From NCBI GenBank assembly GCA_035041965.1, contig JAPYMA010001473.1:5001-69000 (forward strand): a DNA stretch of 64,000 nt, read 5' to 3'. Source of the DNA: Anisakis pegreffii (Eukaryota; Nematoda; Chromadorea; Rhabditida; Anisakidae). Positions 26,301 through 50,124 of this stretch are shown here, piece after piece (within the stretch, counting starts at the first letter, position 1; each line of letters starts with the position of its first letter). A program made the translations under genes and the position numbers. The notes beneath the pieces are model-generated. The model was given only the letters and a program-made list of their open reading frames with translations. It made no database searches and was not told the origin of the DNA.

Positions 26301-29300
26301 AACGAAGAAAAATGAGGTTGAGGGTCGCACAGAAACAAACTGTGAGGAACAACTTTAAAAACGTTTGATGGTCTGGTAAACGCAGACAGACGGATAAACT
26401 GAGTGAATAAAAATGTTCAATGATAGAGGTAAATCAAATTACATCAAAAGATTGTCGCCGTTGTCGTTGTTGACTGTCGTTCATACGCACTCGTTGGTTG
26501 TCATTTAAAGCTGGTCTTCTTTTTTCATCAGTCTGAACATCACTTACAGTACTCACTCCGAATAAAAATACCTCGAGTGGTCAACAAACAAATGAACAAA
26601 TCAAATCTAAACATACCGTATCACCAACTGCGAGTGTTATTTTACCATTTGACGGTATATTTGTTGTGGCTTGGTGTTTGAGAATTTCATTGAACGTGTG
26701 TGTGATATGTTCATTGGCTGTTTTCTGGGCCTTAATTGACTCCAACAAATGCACTTCATGTAGAATTTCACGTATGTGTTGTGTCGATTTGTGTGACTGT
26801 TCCTTCTGCTGTTGTTGTTGTTGCTGACGAGGAGGATCACTAAGTGACTTATCCTTTTGTTCGGATTTAATACGATCGTCATCAGTTGCTGTTCCAGTGA
26901 GGATGTCTTTGATGTGATGTGAGGGCGGCGGTCTTTCTGGGCTTGTTTCCTTAGCCTCAACACCAACACTTGCTCGTGCTTGTTGTCTTTTTGCTGCTAA
27001 TAAACCTTCATCATCATGAACGATTATTAACGAATGTGAGTTATTAGATGGTCTCTGTGAAGTCGGTGATCTGGCTCCCGACAATATCTTTTCATCATCA
27101 TCAACATCATCGTACAATTCTGAATTTCGAATAATGATTGAAACAAACTCGTCTAAAACGATGACTTCCAGTATAAACAAACAATAAACCAACCTGTCGG
27201 ATCTTCAACTTCAAGCGCATCATCTAAATCCGTCAACGCACGCATCAACGCTGAGTCTGGTGTCGACCTAGCGCGAGGTGCCGGTGTTGGTGACATTTTT
27301 TCATGTTCATCCTTAAAGCGATAACAAATCATCCGATTGCAAAGTTCATAAGAACGATAAGACTAACCGCAGAATGTTTCTGTTTCTGTGGTGTACATTC
27401 AGTGAACTGCTGTGAATCGTTCGCCACTTTTGATAGTGACGACAGCGACAATAAAGCTTTCTTGCTCCTTATTTGCTCGGTTGGTGATTGCGCACGCGCA
27501 ACGTTACTGGTCATATCCGTCTCTTGTTCATTGCTTCGCTTTCGTGTTTCCGTAGGTCGAACTTTTTCTTGAGACGGCGCCACAGCACGAGGAGTTCGAT
27601 CCAAATCCGCTTCTATATCATTCCCATTTTCGAATGCATCATTTTTTCTCGTCACTCCACACTCTAGCATCAAATCGTCGGTTGTTGTTTTTTCGGTGCC
27701 ATTCAACAACTGAATCAGTAGGGACGATAATCAGTGGTTGATTGGTTGACTTAAATTGCAAGTGAGCAATGAATCAAAATGTGAACCTCCATAATGTCAG
27801 TACTCTGGAATCTGATGTCAATCGATGACGAAGTATCATCATCGTCATCGATATCCGACTGCATCACTTCGGTTGTCACTTGCTCGGCATTCATCTCACA
27901 GATCAATCTTTTCACACAACCAAAATCACTTTCTTTCGCGAAAAACGAATGCTAAATTAATAAGAATTTCAACATCTTATTCGTATTCGAATATTGCTTC
28001 TCATCGAAACAACCAAGGAGGATAGCAATGAAAGGTTGTGATAAGCAAACATACAGCAATAAGGTCAGATGCAGTTGGTCGATTCTGTGGATCTTTAACA
28101 AGACACCGCGAGACGATATCTCGAAACGATGATGACCACTGGTTAGGTCGTTGTAGAGAGGGTGGATCAGCTTTTATTACCTAGTAATCACTGCTTATTA
28201 GAGCAATATCTATATTATAATAATGCCTGAAGGAAGGCGGGCATAGAACTGGTCATGCAAGTTGAATATACACGTACCTTGAAAACCACTTTGGCAGGAT
28301 TCATTTCTGAATATGGCGGTCTTTCTTCAGCCATCTCAATTAGAGTTATACCGAAACTCCAAATATCCGCTAGTTTGTTATATTTCTTCTCGGGAAACGT
28401 CTCACAAAGCATCACTTCAGGTGCCATCCTACCAAATAATCATAAAAACTTTCATCTTTTCAAAAAACTACACTGACTGCACATTCTTGTGCTTCGTTGC
28501 AGTTTTAACGAGGAGATTCGAGTCGATTCTAATTCGATATGTGTTTTGAGATGATTTCATTTGATTTCTTTAATGCTTCTCATCAGCTGCATCACCGTTA
28601 TCAACACCACTATCAAACCTCACATGAACAGCATATGCGATAATCTTATAACCCCCTTCTTATCGATAATCATCGCATTACCAAATACAGTCAGCTTAAG
28701 TGTAAGTTTAACTAACCAATATGGAGTTCCAATGAATGTTGATCGTTCTTCACGTGCATCCTTACAAAACGCTGATACACCGAAATCAGCTATAATCACG
28801 ATCAGCAATAACACTCACACACAACATATCACAGTTTTATAAAAGCGTCTAAACGACCGCCTAACACAAACAAAACCGAGCAAATTCCAACCTAATTTCA
28901 CTTTCGCATCATTCGTCAGCAAAACATTTCCAGCTTTCAAATCGCGATGAATCACATTCTTCTGATGCAAGAACTGCAACGCCTTCAGAACTTCCTTCAT
29001 CACACAATGTATTTGTGGCTCGCTTAAACCCCGAGATAATTCCACCATTATGCTATCGATCGCACCACCACCACAGAACTCTAACAGTAACTGCAAAGTG
29101 AACAATGCTGAATGCTTCCAATCGACCTCAACAAGAATTACCTTTAATTAAACGACTGATAACATCAAACAAATCAATTCTTCAATGAACCAATTTACAG
29201 TGATTCGATTGCCCATTATGAACGCATCGTACAACTGCACAATATTCGGATGAACACAATTCACTAGAATCTCCACTTCGACCATCACTGCTGCACCTTC

Positions 29301-30033
29301 ATCATCATCTAATTCCATCGCCTTCAACATTTACACATCTTTATCAACCTTCATTGCTTTCAAATTAACACTTCTCATCTCTACATAATGAAATATACCT
29401 GTGCTTACAATTGAAATGCCTGCTAATTTCTACCACTTCACTAATTCAATTTAATTTCAATGTTTGTGTCTTTATTTCGCTAACTCATATGCGCATTTAC
29501 ATTATCATCATCCTCATTTCCGTTCATTCAATCCAGTTATCTGTCATCGTTTCCTTGTTTTTTTAAAATTCATTCAAGAATTCACTAACTCGCTCATACT
29601 TCACTTCTTTTCACTACAGTTTTAAGCAATTCCAGTGTTCATCTATTGTATATATAACTGATCCAAGAATAAGACTGTTATTATCATTGCTCACTATCAT
29701 CGAGTGCTAATCGCCAGCATCAAAAACTCGTTCATTGCGGGAATAAACCATTAGTACGTTGCAGTAATCAATGGTGGTTACAAACCATTATTAGTAATTG
29801 AATGATCACTCGATACTTAGATAAACGATAACCTTTGCTGCAGCAACTCGCGTAGGATCGGTTTTACTGACAGCCTTATAAACATTACCGAATGCGCCAT
29901 CCCCGATCACTTCTTTCAATGTCCAATATTCACCCACGTCCGTCTCCAATCTGACTATCGATGGGACATTCTTCACCATCGATTTCTTTTCTTCACCCCG
30001 GATAAATTTCTTCAGAAGACCGACAATCGGCAT
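17232..30033 (-). CDS. gck-4: Ste20-family kinase of the SLK/LOK (GCK-V) group
   Basis: Thirty phase-consistent exons from 29827-30033 to 17232-17348 give about 1579 residues. Kinase exons: 29827-30033, 29199-29321, 28892-29090, 28717-28789, 28278-28428, 28055-28180 and the start of 27787-27951. Catalytic features: GDGAFGNVYK, AAAKVI (Lys 67), HRDLKAGN (Asp 160), ADFGVS (Asp 178), GTPYWMAPE and SFGITLIEMAEE. A long Ser/Thr/Glu/Gln-rich linker, exons 27368-27709 to 21014-21089, separates it from a C-terminal coiled coil (about residues 1134-1579) with TRKTRIYMVDGVQV, RLPKDFRTESKTRIAMFKES and DWKAKLPLRKQ. That order defines SLK/STK10; the family phosphorylates ezrin-radixin-moesin proteins and other mitotic or junction substrates. 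The start is the Met at 30033; an acceptor lies just upstream at 30064. The linker makes it longer than human SLK. Exons 26443-26532, 26015-26101 and 18263-18383 have the least certain edges. Confidence 0.9.
19346..19735 (+). repeat. Dispersed repeat, copy 1, with AAAT tail
   Basis: Lies in a gck-4 intron. Shares long runs with 50559-50935 in the same orientation, for example TATGGATCT, CAACTACTCT, GTGTTCAATCG and GCTGATTAAATAA. Both copies end in AAAT-type tandem repeats, as non-LTR retroposons (SINE or LINE 3' ends) often do. No protein is encoded. Confidence 0.6.
20333..20372. repeat. CAA trinucleotide microsatellite
   Basis: About thirteen uninterrupted CAA units in a gck-4 intron. Not coding in the gene's frame. 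Confidence 0.9.
23531..23565. repeat. Perfect 35-base palindrome
   Basis: Two perfect 17-base arms (GATCGTCATTGCAACTT and its complement) around a single central base, inside the 1.04 kb gck-4 intron 23181-24224. It would form a hairpin in RNA or a cruciform in DNA. Function unknown. Confidence 0.85.
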
Positions 30034-33000
30034 TTCTAATGGCTCTACTTTTGCTCTTTCCAACTGCTATTTTGATGAGGGTTTAGTTGATTATTAGTGA
30101 TGAGTTGATGAAGCAAGTTGTTATTTGTTTTGTTTCGTTCTTTATCATTCATTCATAAACGATCGTGCGTTCACACTCCTCCTAATTAATTATACATTGC
30201 AATGAACACGTGACATATTCCAACAATACATTCTATCATGCGCACAAAACAAAATTTCGATCAAGATTAAACGTAGACCATTTCTATATAACATCACCTC
30301 GTCAAAGACAATTTTAATCGGTTATCTCTGCGCTTGATGGTGCGATGGAATTTGATTGGTATTGTTAACTGTTGTAGTTGCTCTCGAACTTGGGTAACTA
30401 TACGTGCTATAAGAGCTTAGGTACTCATCCGATTCTCATCAATCTTATTTTCTTATGGGAAGGTACTTTTCGTGAGAACCAGCAACCACTTCAGTGATAA
30501 CCTGTTCGCTTCCGATTTCCTTATGACACTATCATTACTATTGTCGTTCTAATCATTTTAAATCGAGTTAACTCTTAAAGTATGTACTTCTGAATTGTCC
30601 ATTTAAATGGAAACCAGAACGCTATTAGATAATTAGTGCGCAATGTCGCTGGTAGTAAGGCGATGGAAGATGTTTACGGAATGAAATGAAGAAGTAAGCG
30701 AATACATAATCACAACTTCGATAATCTGACTGATTCCAATGAGGAAGACACCAGCTGTTTATTACATTGAATAGAGCAGCGAATATAATATTTGTGATAT
30801 AAATTTTCTAAAAGAGATGAGATCATTCGTTCATTCGTCTTTCAACATGCTCGTTTCAATAGCTATGAATCACAAGTTGCGGTCGTGCCACATCCAAATA
30901 GTTCTATAGATTGATGAATATCAATTTAAAAATATTTGTTCATATATGAATATGAGTGTGTCGGTGTACATTTCAGTATGTTTGAGTTTTATAACGTTTG
31001 GCATGCTTGCATTCCACTGCTTTAAACCATACACATTTATAACATTTTTAGACGGTATTTTTTGATGTTGCACGCTATTTACTTGCTATCGGGTTTCTTT
31101 CGCTCTCGAACACTTTGTTCCTTTTCAATCAGTTTCTGTTTCTGAGATTCGAGCACGTCATATCAAGCTAGCAGCATGACTCAACATGCACCTAACAAAA
31201 TTCATTCTATATGATATGAGGGTATGCATGAGCTAAATATTCATTCTACATATCATTTAAAGTTGGTGGGAACGAATGCGGAGTGCGCAATCTTACTGCA
31301 CTCATATAAATATGATGTGGAATAAACTGAAAAAAGGGGCAATCCATTGCTGTTTCGTATAAATATCTTTTTCGAGAGACATGTCAGTAACAGAAATGGA
31401 ATTACGTTTACTGGCTGTTTCAGTAGTTGAAATTAATTGAGTAATCAGCGGAGACACACTAAGAAATTGGCTGTGGATTGATCTCATTCATAATGGATCG
31501 CAATGATGATAACAGGCAATGAACTGAAATAATCAGCACCAGCATAGCGGCGTGAATCATCAGTGGAGTGAACACAAAAGCATGTTGTTCATTCAAAATG
31601 ATGGCTATGGAATAGCGATAATAACTGGTATTTTAAGAGCGTTTCAAGTATAGTTGTGCAATTACCAATCACAGCATCTGCAACATTTTGCGATTCATCA
31701 AAATGTCAAACTTTACCATATAATTTGTGTAGTTCAAAGGGCTTATTTGCATGCCAAGCAAGGTAGGTTAAAAAACGAATTGAAACGATCAAATCATGCG
31801 TATTTATTAGATTGGTCACGATCAGTTACTGATGAAAAGCAACTACGAGGAGTATGAAATGTCCGTTCACAACATATGTGAACGCCAAAAAAACTGAAGT
31901 AAACAAAACATCACAAAAAAACGATCGTTGATAACACACATTGCGCGATAGAAGGGAATGTCATTCGGTTGATGAATGCGTTTCGAACGTTTCGCCACAA
32001 CCTCCTCTATCCCTACCGAAAATGCAGATGATGTTGCTCCGCCTACAGTTCACTTGACGTCAGAGCGCAGAACTGAATGAAAAATTGGTTCGGTCGAGAT
32101 CTGATGGGATCCATTCCTCCAGTATGCGAATTTTTCGGTCCGAATTTATCTTGCCATTTCTAAGCTTCGGTAATTAACAGAAAGCCAAAAGTTGTGAAAA
32201 GGGAACTTCACTGAACAGTGTGTGGATTAATAAGCACTCGATTAATTAGATGCACTTTCAAAGCACATCGATCACTCCACTAATCATGCTACTTAATTTC
32301 TTGTCTTCAAGCAGCTCAACCGGAACCATTATAGTGCAGTGTAACTGTTGTCGTTACCCGGAGATGTTATCGATATATATATATATTTTTAAAAACATCG
32401 TCTTTTTACTTATTGCTTCACATTGATTGCTTTCTTCAGGTGTTTTATTCAGTCATTTTTCTATTATGATACTCTATCAGCGCATTCTTTCATAGGTAAT
32501 GAAAATAGTTTTCGAGTTCAATGTTCTTTCAATTTAATTAGGAATGAATTCAGGAGACGAATAAGTTGATAATTAAATAAATGTACACATAAATTGACAC
32601 GCTACGAAAAATAATTATTATGATGAGATGACGAACAGAATTACAATAAATATCAACAGTACGAAAGAACAATAAGCACCTGAAGAATCCCAAAAATAAT
32701 AATAAATAATAGTAATTATTATTTTCACTTATATATCAGTTTGTCTGCAATTATTTATTAACACATTCGTCTTCTGAATGGTTTCTAATTGTAAGTGTGT
32801 GCATTATACCACAAATAAGTTCACTTGATCATGTGATTGAACACTTGTGAGCAACTTCACTTCTCAGTGTACCAACGAAGACATTTCACGAATTTGTCGA
32901 TGAACAGTGGAAAGTGGGTTGTTTGTTTTAACGTGAACTATGTGATTATTGAGTGAACCAATTCAACCGTACTGAGCGCTACATCATTACGGCCTACGGT

Positions 33001-36000
33001 ATTTTCATCTTATCATCGTATACTACTACATCTGGCCCACCAGTTGCTCGGTCTATCAGCAGGCACATTTCCGGGATGATCATTCGATATCCTTCGCTTT
33101 CGTCGAGATCTCTGATTGCATCTTCGTTAATAATTGTTCTCATTCATCATTCATCTTCACGTCTCTCTCATCCTTCATTACTATCATCATCTTGCTCTAA
33201 TATCACAACCAATCAAATCCCAAACTGATACGATCGTTATGATCTCATCTGTTGCTCATCACCATATTTATTTGATTTGTTTATTTTCTGCTTGTAATAT
33301 ATATGTTAATAAACACACAATTATGAATAAAGTAATAACAAATGAGCAAACAACGAAATGAATTAATGCATAAATATTGTTTATGTTTATAACATCTTCG
33401 TATCGTTACAGTCAATCAGCTTTGCCAATTTCCGTTGGTTTGTTTCTGTCATCCATATCTATCCAGTTATTGACTGAAATGAAATGGGATTTCAAAAATC
33501 TGAAAAGAGAATATATAATAAGATGTACGTCGATGAGTTGTAATAAATGAAATCGAATAGAAATGAAATCAACAGATTGTTAAAATGAGATCGATGTTCC
33601 GCAGCAACTACGTCGAATAACCGAGTAAAGTAATTCTATTTCACACATGTGAACAATGAATGATGAAAAATAAAGGGTTATTTGTTTGTTGATATTATAA
33701 TGACACAAAGAAATAACGCTCCAATGTAGCAACAATCAATGAATAAATGCAATCTCAATAACATCAGCTTTATGCACATTTCGTATATTCTCCATCCTTC
33801 TTCTTCTTCGAATGATGATCATCTTAAATTCATTGATGGCTCAATGAATGATAAATCATTGAGGAACGAACGCTTATTCGTACAAATACATTATGGAATC
33901 TATGAAAAAACCAAACATCCTATAAAATTATTTCATACCAGTATCGATGGAAGTGTAAAGCTTGTGTGGCACTTACTGAGAAATTATACCAAATATGGCT
34001 GAGATTAGATCATTAATATTAATCCGCATTGCAGCTCAATAATGTCAATCGAGAGTCTCACCTGTTTTATAAAGGAGCAATCAATGAGTGAATCACTAAT
34101 GAATATGATTTCGATGTTAGTTTTATAGAGAGTGATTGAAGTACAGAATCAATTTACTGATCAATAAATCTCTCTTAATTGTAAAGCATCGTCGGAAGCA
34201 GATACGTATATCACACATCAACAAATAACCTAAGAACGATGCATCAGCTTCATTGAAATATTATACCATTTTAGACTTATGCACTGGATAATCTCCTTTT
34301 AATCATCCTCTTCGTTCCATCCGATCGGTCGGTTCTGGTGCAGCCTTATTCGTGCGCTAACCTTACTCTTACAAGACCTCTGTATCCTCGTTTTTCCTTC
34401 TTCTTCTTCTGCTGCTGCAACAACTGAAATTGCTTGCAATCAAGCAAATAAATAATATCATTTCATTGTTCTAATAATTCATTAATTCATCAACACATAA
34501 TAATTGTAAATTAAAAAATCACTTCAATAATATCACTTTTAGGTATAACTCTCGACTTCTGGGTGTAATAAAACGAGTTCATGCTACTCATATTCGTATT
34601 GTCCTCTACCACTAATCGCCTTCATCAACAGCATTGAATGTTTATTAAATCAATCACATTGGTTCCTCTCTCATCACATAATACTAACAATAATACTGAT
34701 ACTAATGATAATAATTCTTTCTTGTCATCCCTCCATCAGATCATACCTCAGCTCATTCGTTCATTAATTTTTATTCATTCGAAGTGTTTTCTTTCTAACT
34801 CATGTTTGTGGATAGTGGTACTTCAGTTCAGTTGGTGCATGACACGATGTTTGATCCTTGTTGATACTGATATAAACATGGTCTTTCAGGACCGGTCTCC
34901 TCTCTGGTTTTATCCCATGACAAAAATTGCCGTCATCGATAACCGTAAACTCAATGTACACCAGTTTACATCACATCATCATCACATCATGAACAATAAC
35001 AAATCAACAAAACACTAACCAACCAAGAAACTAACCAACCGGTTGCTATTATAATATTATCGTCATCTTCAACAATTCTTCATTCTACAACATTCTTCTC
35101 TTACGAATTATCATCGCTATTAAAACTATTACTGCATGATCACCATCTTTACAATCGCTGATTAATAAAGTGATCATTCCCAATCTTCATTTTCATTTAA
35201 CTGCGATGATCATACGCAATAATTCCATTAGGTTATTTCTTCGAATAACTTAATCAGTCGCTATCATCATTTTCTAGATTATATCAGAATATTCTCAATA
35301 CATTTTTGCAGTCACAAATATTTGCACTAAAAATAAGACTGCTGTTACTCTTGCTGTTGTCATCGTTGCAGTCAGTAGTTTGTCGGCAAAACTCTACAGA
35401 ATTAATTAAGGAGATGGCGAAAATAGACAATTCATCGTGACCACACGTTCAGTAAAATCACTAAACGATTGAATGATGAAGCAGCACCTTATTAATATGT
35501 ATTTTTAATTCATTCCAATTCACACTGAGCATCAGTTCAATTGATCATTAATTCACGCAACAATACTTCTTCAAGTCATTATCACTATCAGGTATCGCCA
35601 TTATCAACCCCTCCTCCTCGCAGTCTTGAATTGTCTCGTTGTATCATTACCCATCTGTCCACCTCATTACCCACCTACCAACCCACCCACCACCCATCCA
35701 CCTTTTTATCTATAACAACGATTCAACGACATTATCTCACAATTCCTTAGTCGTATTCTCGTCCTTTTCTTAATCGTTCATCTTTCCGTTTCTTTAAGTT
35801 GTCATCGTTTCTTCATTCAATCATCCATTCATTCAACGAATCAATGAAATGATCAAAATCGATCAAGAAATCACGTCGATAATGAATTACTAATTCGTTT
35901 AAGAACACTTATTTCATTGTGATCCTAACACTACTAATACTAAATGCATCATTTCATTTTATCATTTGACTAACTAATGAGTTGAAGTAACCACAAACAA

Positions 36001-36987
36001 CTCCCTCTTCTTCTACTTTCTACCAGCCATCATGGAATGATTCTTCTTCTACCATCATCCTTTTTTAAACTCATCTTTGATATAACACATACTTCATAGC
36101 TGTGTGTCTATCAATGAATAAAAAATCAGCGAAACGAACGATGTTACATTCCTTAGGATTCATTTAAATCATTCCACGCCATGTCCTTCTACAACGACAC
36201 AATCTCGTTACATTCCAGTCATTCACATTCCACATCCATTTCACCAAAATCAACACTCAACACTATTTCAATTATCTTACATCGTCATTTCATTGGATTA
36301 TATTTTCAAACTCTTTCCATCATTCTCTCCCTCGCAACAAATCACTCATTTCCTTCAATGAATAAATCACCAAATGAATTCAATTAATTCATCAATAAAT
36401 TCTATCAATGAACCAACCCATTCAAGTCGCTCCCTGTCTTCTGTCTTCGTATTTGCATTCTTATTTACTTATATTGTTCAAAATCTTCCCCTCAAAACTC
36501 ACGAAATACCTGCTGGTATTATTATAACTCAATAATGATGAACTTACTCATCGAGCAATTGATGACTATTTCTAGTACTAGTGATGGGATTTAAATTAGT
36601 ATATTGGTTGTTAGCAAGATAGAAGAGCAATGAGCCTTATTGATACTGGTATTATACAAGGAAGATATGAAATGGTGAAGAAGTGCAATAAGGAGTTATA
36701 GGCAGCTTATTCGATTCGAATGCTTCGCTTGTTCACGGCACAAGAGCAATTCATTTTTATGTGTGCTAGTCGATTTCATCCATTCATTCGTCTTTTATGA
36801 GTTTCGTTTCGCGTTATGGGATGGTGTTCATGCTGTGCTGTAATCATGATCCTCATACACTTCAGGTTGACGATCGTACACCTCAGTTAATATCTTCCAC
36901 ACTTTACTCAACTCCACCTCACTTCAACTACAAAAATCGACTCACAAATACAGTAGTATTTCAGTAGAGAATAGCTTATTTTATGGT
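30034..36987. other. Long intergenic region between divergent gck-4 and egl-15
   Basis: First part of a 9.2 kb region between two divergently transcribed genes. I found no coherent exon chain on either strand. The gck-4 promoter should be in the first kilobases; a perfect CRE-type octamer TGACGTCA lies at 32055-32062. Stretches of TCAT/ATCA simple sequence around 33-36 kb produce chance reading frames of Ser/His/Thr-rich composition that are not genes. Confidence 0.45.
32055..32062. promoter_or_regulatory. CRE-like octamer TGACGTCA
   Basis: Perfect palindromic cAMP-response element about 2 kb upstream of gck-4, in a locally more GC-rich stretch. Occurrence could be chance; no other promoter element was recognised with confidence. 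Confidence 0.25.
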
Positions 36988-38008
36988 TAGTGATGTCTCT
37001 ATTGCAGTTAAATTGTTCTATACCTGTTCTATTCTAAGGAACAGAATAGAGCAGTTCCCAAACGAGGAACGCAAAGAATAGAATAGAATAGAATAGAACA
37101 GAACAGAATAGAGCTGTTTTTGAGTCCAAAAGAATAAAATAGGACAGTTTTCAACAGATTTTGGCCGTTCCTTAAACTGTTCTTTGTGAAGACTGCAGTG
37201 AGATAAATTATCATTGTTGTATTATTGCTGTTATTATTTATTATTATCGTTATTATTATTATTACTATTATTATTATTAAATAATGTTATTTTAATTATT
37301 ATCATTCGTTAATACTATTTTAAGTATTATTATTTAACAGCTCATCGAGGGCAAGTTATCGCAATTAATTCTCAAAACTGCCAAAGACTGTTTGTGAGGA
37401 ATTCCCTCAAGAAATAACTGAAGTTTCAACTGTGTTTCCAATGAACACCTTACTTTCAAATGTTGGTCGTACTCTAAACTCTAGAAGCAATTCATCACAG
37501 AAATTGTTCACATTTTACGCCTCCAATAAAAGTTTATGCTTGGAGGATTTGAGTCCGATTGAACAAATCACTTCATTCCGAACTCATTAGCACGAGAAAC
37601 CGTGCGTCAGTTTCTGACCGAACCGTTCGGACGAGACGGGAATCCTGTGTTCCTTAATGACGCTGGTTACGAGAGCCCGAAACCCTTCGTTTCCCTCCAA
37701 TCATCACAGCCAGTAGTTGTTAAATGCCTGCGTGAACAGTCTTCTCCCACCCGAAATAATCTCCATTTTGCACTAATAACGCCAAAAAACATGTTTCCAA
37801 CCCTAATTACTACAAGTTTTACCGTGTCATTTTTCTGACTGAGGGAACAGAACAGAACAGTTTAGAACAGTATAGCACAGTTCAAGCAGGTAGAATAGAA
37901 TAGAATAGAAGAGTTCTCAAAAAAAGTGCACAGGATAGAATAGTCATTTTGGAGCGGAATAGAACAGAATAGAACAGTTTTCAAAAAGGTGGTATAGAGA
38001 CATCACTA
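36988..38008. mobile_element. DNA transposon with TIR TAGTGATGTCTCTAT, about 1 kb
   Basis: Left end TAGTGATGTCTCTAT and right end its complement (ATAGAGACATCACTA). Flanks TTTATGGT and GTTATGGT match in 7 of 8 positions, so an 8-base target duplication as made by hAT elements. The inside starts and ends with degenerate tandem GAATA/GAACA motifs on each flank that are complementary between left and right, around a unique core at about 37330-37840. A 78-codon frame at 37602-37838 is not a recognisable transposase. Probably non-autonomous. Confidence 0.75.
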
Positions 38009-38639
38009 GTTATGGTTACGTGAACGAATCAATTATCTTTATTCTTTTCGAAGCGAATGTTTCAAAAAGTGGACCGTCATAATGAAATGATATTAAAAAG
38101 ACGATTAAGTAACAATCAAGATGCGGTATCAATAATGAAAGAGGATGGTGTTTAGTTGTAAACATGAACAGACGAATTAATTTTTAGTTGTATATGTTCA
38201 CGACGAGAAGACGTTACTCTTCAGCAAACAGACAAGATTTTTTCGAGTTATCGCAGACATCGTTAAATTATTATCATCATTCTTGCTATTACTGACGACG
38301 AAGAAACAAAATTTCATTGATTTTACAGTATCTTTCATTATTACTTCTTATTATTACCACTTTCTGCTTTAGCATGCAACGATTATTTGCTTTCATCGTA
38401 CTCTCCTCTTCGTTTTCCCAATAACTTTTCAGAAAGAAGTTGCACTATATTTATTAGCAATCGTGTCATGTCATCCCTCCTTGAACATTCCTCCTTCACA
38501 AACCACGACGACAATTCAATTTTCAGTTTACTATTCATCAAAAGTTCGCCTCAATCCAAGATAATCAACCAACCCACTTCGCACAAACGCCTTCGGTTCT
38601 TTATTGACCATACCATATTTGTGCTGTTTATCTTCTAAC

Positions 38640-39010
38640 AGCTCATCGCTCGCACACACCCGTTAACAGCAAGCGATTTCCTCGTCAAGCCTCCCCATAG
38701 GAATGTCTAAATGGGTGGTCGGATTGCTCGGCCGAGTTATTAGGCAGTCCGTTCGGTTGACTCCGGTTTTTTTATACGGGTCCTCCGCACCCTCGCATGC
38801 TTCATGAACAAGTAGAAGGGTGAGATTTTCTCTATCACCCTCTCCTCCTACGAAGGAAAAGAAACCGAGTCGTCTTCGGTGTTCATAGGTGAAACAAATC
38901 CGGATTCATAGGAAAGCAAACCGCAGACAGTCATTTGCAATACTACCCAGTCAGTTGGCTGATCCGGTGTTCTGGCTGACTGCAAAGCTGTCTGTCTCAT
39001 CAAGTATCTA
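38640..39010. other. GC-richer block of unknown origin
   Basis: Visibly richer in G and C than everything around it, with no open frame of note. Contains a short stem (AGGGTGA and TCACCCT around 38818-38845). It may be a decayed retroelement fragment or another inserted sequence. It sits about 0.2 kb upstream of the proposed first exon of egl-15. Confidence 0.35.
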
Positions 39011-39225
39011 TCGGGTCTGAATGCGTGACGTAAAAACTATTTGTTGTTGCGCAATGCCAAGTAAACATATATGTATTGTATAATTTATGATATTTGCAGA
39101 CATAAATGAATTGATTATTTTATCATCGAAATCAACAGCAGTAACAACAATTATTCACTGTTCCACCAATAACTTCAGTTAATTCTTACTTATTTAAATT
39201 AATTAAATAACTGTTCACCGACCAA

Positions 39226-49309
<10,084 letters not shown>

Positions 49310-50124
49310 AAAACACTTTTCTCTTACTCATATGACATTGCTGCTGATTTCTGGTTTACTGTATATATCATTGTTATTGCTGCTGTTAACATTATTGTTA
49401 TTTCGTAATTGATTCAAGGCGATTCCTTCGCATATAGTGGTCAATTTAGCCTTCGAAAGCTTAACGAGTGGAGAATATGAAATGAACTGAACGATCAACG
49501 TTGCGATTTGCAAACTCATATTCAGTTTTAACAAAAAACATTATTCTATTGCTATATGAATGAATGATATTTATATACCTCAACTGAATTGTATTAATAA
49601 TCTTTCTTTTGGTAATAATTATCTGCTTGCCATTCGATGTGGTTTTATTATACATGTTGTCGTTGTGTATGTGTGACCAGTGTTTTATCAAAAAGCTATT
49701 TCATATTTATTTTCAAAGTCATATGTAAAAAATTCTATCCATTTCATGTAATTTGAATCTGATTTGTATTGATGTTAGTTCATTTTTTGCATCAATTATT
49801 GTATCGCTATCAGCAGCAATACTACTGTTACGAATGTATTTATACTTTCATCCGCATTTGTACGTTTCGTTCGTGTTATTTTTATATTCGATGCATATAC
49901 GTATCTGGAAAAAAAACAAAACATAACCGTATACGGAACAAACAAACAAACGAGCCTTTCATTTGCTCGTTTGACGGACGAGTTTTTACAAAGTTAGAAG
50001 CTTTTCGAGTCATAAATCGTCCTCTTGTTGAAATTGAGTTTGTTTTGTTTTATGCCGTTGTTGATTTTTGTGTTATTTTATGTTTGCATTTAAGATAATA
50101 CCGATGACAATTAAAATAAAAAAA
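49310..50124. other. Convergent 3' region of egl-15 and the adhesion GPCR
   Basis: 815 bases between two stop codons of tail-to-tail genes. AATAAA at 50115-50120 on the plus strand could end egl-15. No gene seen. Confidence 0.5.

Noticed and set aside
33000..36400. Several Ser/His/Thr-rich frames of 60-126 codons
   Set aside because: Products of TCAT/ATCA simple sequence; no splice-consistent neighbours or motifs.
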